A stretch of 8,980 nucleotides of DNA from the NCBI GenBank assembly GCA_016199255.1, contig JACQHA010000171.1:1-8980 (forward strand), read 5' to 3'. Under the pieces are notes generated by a model. The model searched no databases. It saw only the letters and a program-made list of their open reading frames with translations, and had not been told where the DNA came from. The DNA comes from Deinococcus sp. GTDB lineage: Bacteria > Deinococcota > Deinococci > JACQHA01. The translations under genes and the position numbers were made by a program. Shown in pieces: positions 6,718 to 8,980 of this stretch (position 1 is the stretch's first letter; every line of letters begins with the position of its first letter).

Positions 6718-7104
6718 TCATCGCCGCCGGCTGGGCCGGTGGTCTCGCGGCCGCTCCGAATGGGCCAGGGTATAATTGCCGAATACTTGGTTGAACCGCT
6801 GCCGCACCTGCTCTTTGAGGCCAGCTTCAAACTGCTGGTAGCGCTCCAAAAGCTCCTGGCCAGCGGCAGTCAGCCGGGAGCCGCCGCCCCCTGGCCCTCC
6901 GGCGCTGCTAGCCAGCACCGGCTGGTCTAGCAGGGCTGCCAGCTGCTGCACCCGCCCCCAGGCGTAGCGGTACGACCAGCCGAGCTCTGCCGCCGCCTGG
7001 CGCAGAGACCCCAGGCGATCCACCGCTTCCAGGAGCTGCACCAAGCGGGGGCCAATCAGATAGCGGCTCTGGTGCTCGATCCAGAACTTGCTGCGCGGCT
7101 CCAC
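6718..7104 (-). CDS. ModE-family winged-helix transcriptional regulator, DNA-binding domain only
   Basis: A 128-residue regulator matching the N-terminal domain of ModE and TunR. It shows the wing-helix-turn-helix LGSLRQAAAELGWSYRYAWG (31-50), the glycine-rich wing GGPGGGGSRLT (69-79) and LTAAGQELLERYQQFE leading into a dimerisation helix. The usual C-terminal TOBE/molbindin domain that binds molybdate or tungstate is missing; after residue 105 there is only a short basic tail (ERPRDHRPSRRR). I start it at GTG 7104, because VEPRSKFWIEH matches the family start; the frame extends to a TTG at 7140 without a family match or a ribosome site. Neither start has a strong Shine-Dalgarno sequence. It is the first gene of a four-gene operon, divergent from tupABC, with a ModE-like operator in between. 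I infer that it controls tungstate or molybdate uptake and its own operon. Confidence 0.88.
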   Translation of the reverse strand: MEPRSKFWIEHQSRYLIGPRLVQLLEAVDRLGSLRQAAAELGWSYRYAWGRVQQLAALLDQPVLASSAGGPGGGGSRLTAAGQELLERYQQFEAGLKEQVRQRFNQVFGNYTLAHSERPRDHRPSRRR

Positions 7105-7150
7105 GGCTCTAGTGTGGCATAACTCGCGCCAGGGGAACAAACACTGCTGG

Positions 7151-7174
7151 CGTTATGTCTGAGGTAACATAACG
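7151..7174. promoter_or_regulatory. ModE-type operator between the regulator gene and tupA
   Basis: Perfect 8-base inverted repeat, CGTTATGT (7151-7158) and ACATAACG (7167-7174), separated by 8 bases. Half-site and spacing closely resemble the ModE box in front of E. coli modA as I remember it (CGTTATAT ... ACATAACG). It lies in the 96-base gap between the divergent regulator and tupA starts. Weak -10-like boxes fall inside it on both strands (TAACAT at 7165-7170 on plus, TATGTT at 7171-7166 on minus), so bound protein would probably cover both promoters. A further CATAAC half-site sits at 7118-7123, 50 bases from the CATAAC at 7168-7173. Regulation is inferred; the repeat itself is directly visible. 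Confidence 0.75.
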
Positions 7175-7200
7175 TCTTGGTGAAAAGGGATGGAGGTTCT

Positions 7201-8031
7201 ATGCTGCGTCTCTGGAAATGCCTGGCTCTCCTGCTAGGCCTGGGCTTAAGCGCCTCGGCCCAGGTGGAGGAGCGGCTGATCCTGGCTACCACTACCAGCA
7301 CCGAGAACTCTGGCCTGCTGGATTTTCTCTTGCCCCCTTTTGAGGAACGGTTTGGGATAGACGTGCAGGTGGTGGCGGTGGGCACAGGAGCGGCGCTCCA
7401 TCTGGGGGAGACAGGCGACGCCGATGTGGTCATGGTCCACGCCCCGGCGCTGGAGGAGGCTTTTGTGGCCGGTGGTTTCGGCGTCAATCGCCGGGAGTTC
7501 ATGTTCAACGACTTCGTGTTGCTCGGGCCACCTGACGATCCAGCCGGTGCAGCGCAGGCCACTCAGGTGGCCGCTGCCCTGGCGCAGATCTTCCACGCCC
7601 AGGCCACGTTTGTGTCCCGGGGCGATAACTCCGGTACCCATGTGAAGGAGCTGGAGCTGTGGCGGTTAGCCGGGCTAGACCCTAGAGCTAACCCCAACTA
7701 CCGCGAGACCGGGCGGGGTATGGGAGAGACGCTGATTACTGCTAGTGAGCTGGGGGGCTATACCTTAAGCGACCGGGGTACCTTTGTGACCTTTGCCGAC
7801 CGGGTGGCGCTGGCTATAGTAGCTCAGGGGCCGGTGACTGGTGGCGATTCCTTGCTGGCCAACCCCTATAGCATCATTGCCGTGAACCCGGTGCGCTATC
7901 CCGATATTAATTACCTGGGCGCCATGGCGCTCATTGCCTGGGTCACCAGCCCCCAGGGGCAGCGCCTTATCAGGGACTACCAAGTGAACGGCCAGCCGCT
8001 ATTCTTTCCCACGCTGTTGCCGCCGGAGTAA
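7201..8031 (+). CDS. tupA: Tungstate ABC transporter substrate-binding protein TupA
   Basis: A 276-residue extracytoplasmic oxyanion-binding protein that delivers tungstate to the TupBC importer. The signal peptide (MLRLWKCLALLLGLGLSASA, about 20 residues) is followed by ILATTTSTENSG at 27-38, where the TTTS loop binds the oxyanion. Further TupA hallmarks are GTGAALHLGETGDADVV, HAPALEEAFV at 80-89, FNDFVLLGPPDDPAG at 102-116 and SRGDNSGTH at 139-147. These separate it from ModA and WtpA and from phosphate or sulfate binders. There is no lipobox cysteine: C7 lies before the hydrophobic core, so the mature protein should be released by signal peptidase I rather than lipid-anchored. The ATG at 7201 has GGAGG four bases upstream; an in-frame TTG at 7177 has no such support. 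It is followed after two bases by tupB. Control by the ModE-like operator at 7151-7174 is likely. Confidence 0.95.
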   Translation: MLRLWKCLALLLGLGLSASAQVEERLILATTTSTENSGLLDFLLPPFEERFGIDVQVVAVGTGAALHLGETGDADVVMVHAPALEEAFVAGGFGVNRREFMFNDFVLLGPPDDPAGAAQATQVAAALAQIFHAQATFVSRGDNSGTHVKELELWRLAGLDPRANPNYRETGRGMGETLITASELGGYTLSDRGTFVTFADRVALAIVAQGPVTGGDSLLANPYSIIAVNPVRYPDINYLGAMALIAWVTSPQGQRLIRDYQVNGQPLFFPTLLPPE

Positions 8032-8033
8032 GT

Positions 8034-8720
8034 GTGCACTATCTCTGGGAGGCTCTCTTGGCGGCCTGGCGGCTGGTGAGCTCGGCGGACCGGGAAGTGG
8101 TGGATATTCTCAGCCGCTCGCTGGAGTTCGCCGCGCTGGCCACCCTCCTGGCGGCGCTGGTGTCGGTGCCTTTGGGCATTGTCCTGGCGCTGGGCGAGTA
8201 CCGGCTCAAGCGGCTCTTGGCAGCGGTTCTGGCTACTTTGACCGGGGTGCCCACGGTGATTGTGGGCCTGGTGCTCTTTGGCCTGCTTTCCCGTCAGGGG
8301 CCGTTGGGGAGCTGGCGGCTGCTCTTTACGCCGGCGGCAGTCATCGCTGGCGAGTTCTGCTTGGCAGTGCCCATAATTACCTATTTCACCTTCGCCGCCC
8401 TGGAAGCAGTGGACCCACTCTGGCGCCTCACCGCCCGCACTTTGGGCGCCACCAGGGTGCAGGAAGCGGCGGCAGCGCTGCGCACCGCCCGGCGCGGGGT
8501 AGCGGCGGCGGTGGCTGTGGGGTTTGCCCGGGCTATTAGCGAAGTGGGCGCGGCCACGATTTTGGGCGGCAACATCCGCGGCTCCACGCGCACCATCACC
8601 ACCGCCATTGCCCTGGAAACCAGTAAAGGGGAATTTGCCCTGGGCCTGGCGCTGGGGGGCATATTGATCTCGGTGTTTCTCCTACTCAACGTGCTCTTAC
8701 TGCGGCTGCGGGGGAGGTAG
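8034..8720 (+). CDS. tupB: Tungstate ABC transporter permease TupB
   Basis: A 228-residue inner-membrane permease, of the typical length for TupB. About five membrane segments can be seen, at roughly 28-52, 60-85, 97-121, 155-175 and 199-224. The EAA coupling loop that meets the ATPase is in the cytosolic stretch around 122-165: LEAVDPLWRLTARTLGATRVQEAAAAL with the conserved glycine at 138. FARAISEVGAATILGGN (164-180), including the EVGAA motif, is characteristic of the tungstate/molybdate/sulfate permease group. The start is GTG at 8034, two bases after the tupA stop; GGAG in the end of tupA serves as ribosome binding site, so translation is probably coupled. The last codons of tupB contain the ribosome binding site of tupC. 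Confidence 0.93.
   Translation: MHYLWEALLAAWRLVSSADREVVDILSRSLEFAALATLLAALVSVPLGIVLALGEYRLKRLLAAVLATLTGVPTVIVGLVLFGLLSRQGPLGSWRLLFTPAAVIAGEFCLAVPIITYFTFAALEAVDPLWRLTARTLGATRVQEAAAALRTARRGVAAAVAVGFARAISEVGAATILGGNIRGSTRTITTAIALETSKGEFALGLALGGILISVFLLLNVLLLRLRGR
8713..8717 (+). promoter_or_regulatory. Ribosome binding site that supports a CTG start for tupC
   Basis: GGAGG (within GGGGGAGGT) inside the end of tupB lies six bases before CTG at 8724. The conventional GTG at 8736 is 18 bases away, too far for normal initiation; ATT at 8730 is 12 bases away. This spacing is the main reason to choose CTG. Confidence 0.55.
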
Positions 8721-8723
8721 CGC

Positions 8724-8980
8724 CTGCACATTATCGTGGAGCAAGTAGTGAAGGGCTACGCCGGGCGGGTAGTGCTGCAAGTAGAGCACCTGACTATAGG
8801 CGCAGGCGAGCTCCTGGGGATCATCGGCCCCTCGGCAGCGGGGAAGTCCACGCTGCTGCGCTTATTAGCCATGTTAGAGCAGCCTGACCAGGGGATCCTG
8901 CGCTGGGACGGCTCTAGTGATTGGTCACTGGCCCGCCGCCGGCAGGTCACGTTGCTCTTGCCCAGCCCCCAGCTTTTCCA
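8724..8980 (+). CDS. tupC: Tungstate ABC transporter ATP-binding protein TupC (5' part, runs off the window)
   Basis: The first 85 codons of an ABC ATPase, truncated by the window edge. Reading from CTG gives an N-terminus of the usual ABC pattern (LHIIVEQVVKGYAGRVVL), with Tyr12 in the adenine-stacking A-loop position and a Walker A motif GPSAAGKST at 35-43, followed by LLRLLAMLEQPDQG. At the expected Q-loop, where most ABC ATPases read VFQ-x-P-x-LF, this protein reads LLPSPQLF, with proline 80 aligned to the glutamine. The signature motif, Walker B and switch histidine lie beyond the window. The gene begins three bases after the tupB stop, in the same frame, with GGAGG six bases before CTG; a GTG at 8736 is the conventional alternative and would remove four residues. 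Position after tupAB makes the role in tungstate import very likely. Confidence 0.88.
   Translation, partial: MHIIVEQVVKGYAGRVVLQVEHLTIGAGELLGIIGPSAAGKSTLLRLLAMLEQPDQGILRWDGSSDWSLARRRQVTLLLPSPQLF

Noticed and set aside
6705..6830. N-terminal extension of the DUF4139 protein from ATG 6830
   Set aside because: It overlaps the ModE-like gene, and the signal peptide begins at ATG 6704 with a good ribosome site.

Overview
The window is 8,980 bases of GC-rich bacterial DNA, densely coded, with strong GGAGG-type Shine-Dalgarno sites before most genes. Source clues are mixed. The PII protein has a T-loop of the kind I associate with deep-branching Bacillota and Chloroflexota. The tungstate-binding protein and the DUF4139 protein both have signal-peptidase-I-type signal peptides with no lipobox cysteine, which hints at an outer membrane or an unusual envelope. 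I cannot name the organism. It looks like ordinary chromosomal DNA: I see no mobile elements, CRISPR arrays, tRNA or rRNA.

Layout. (1) 52-1724, minus strand: ammonium transporter gene amt followed by a PII gene (glnK), a nitrogen-uptake operon with a good sigma-70-like promoter at 1842-1870. (2) 1961-2347, minus strand: a small membrane protein of the DUF1232/YkvA family. (3) 2495-3286, plus strand: a classical short-chain dehydrogenase/reductase, divergent from the DUF1232 gene. (4) 3406-7104, minus strand: a four-gene unit in transcription order ModE-family winged-helix regulator, secreted DUF4139 protein, GNAT acyltransferase, and an enolase-superfamily enzyme of the o-succinylbenzoate synthase / N-succinylamino acid racemase (OSBS/NSAR) type. 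(5) 7201-8980, plus strand: tupA, tupB and the start of tupC, a tungstate ABC importer that runs off the window.

How they work together. The ModE-like regulator and tupABC are divergent. The gap between them holds a perfect 8-bp inverted repeat (7151-7158 / 7167-7174) that looks like a ModE operator, so the regulator probably controls tungstate uptake and its own operon. That operon also carries three genes with no obvious tie to tungstate. The GNAT plus NSAR pair matches the known pathway in which a D-amino acid is N-succinylated, racemised and then desuccinylated to the L-amino acid; the desuccinylase is not in this window.

The most notable points are: two genes (GNAT and tupC) that appear to start at CTG codons with well-placed ribosome binding sites; the ModE-like operator; a regulator lacking the usual oxyanion-binding domain; the regulator-DUF4139-GNAT-NSAR operon; and a TupC that seems to lack the Q-loop glutamine. 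I did not find a clearly new large system here.
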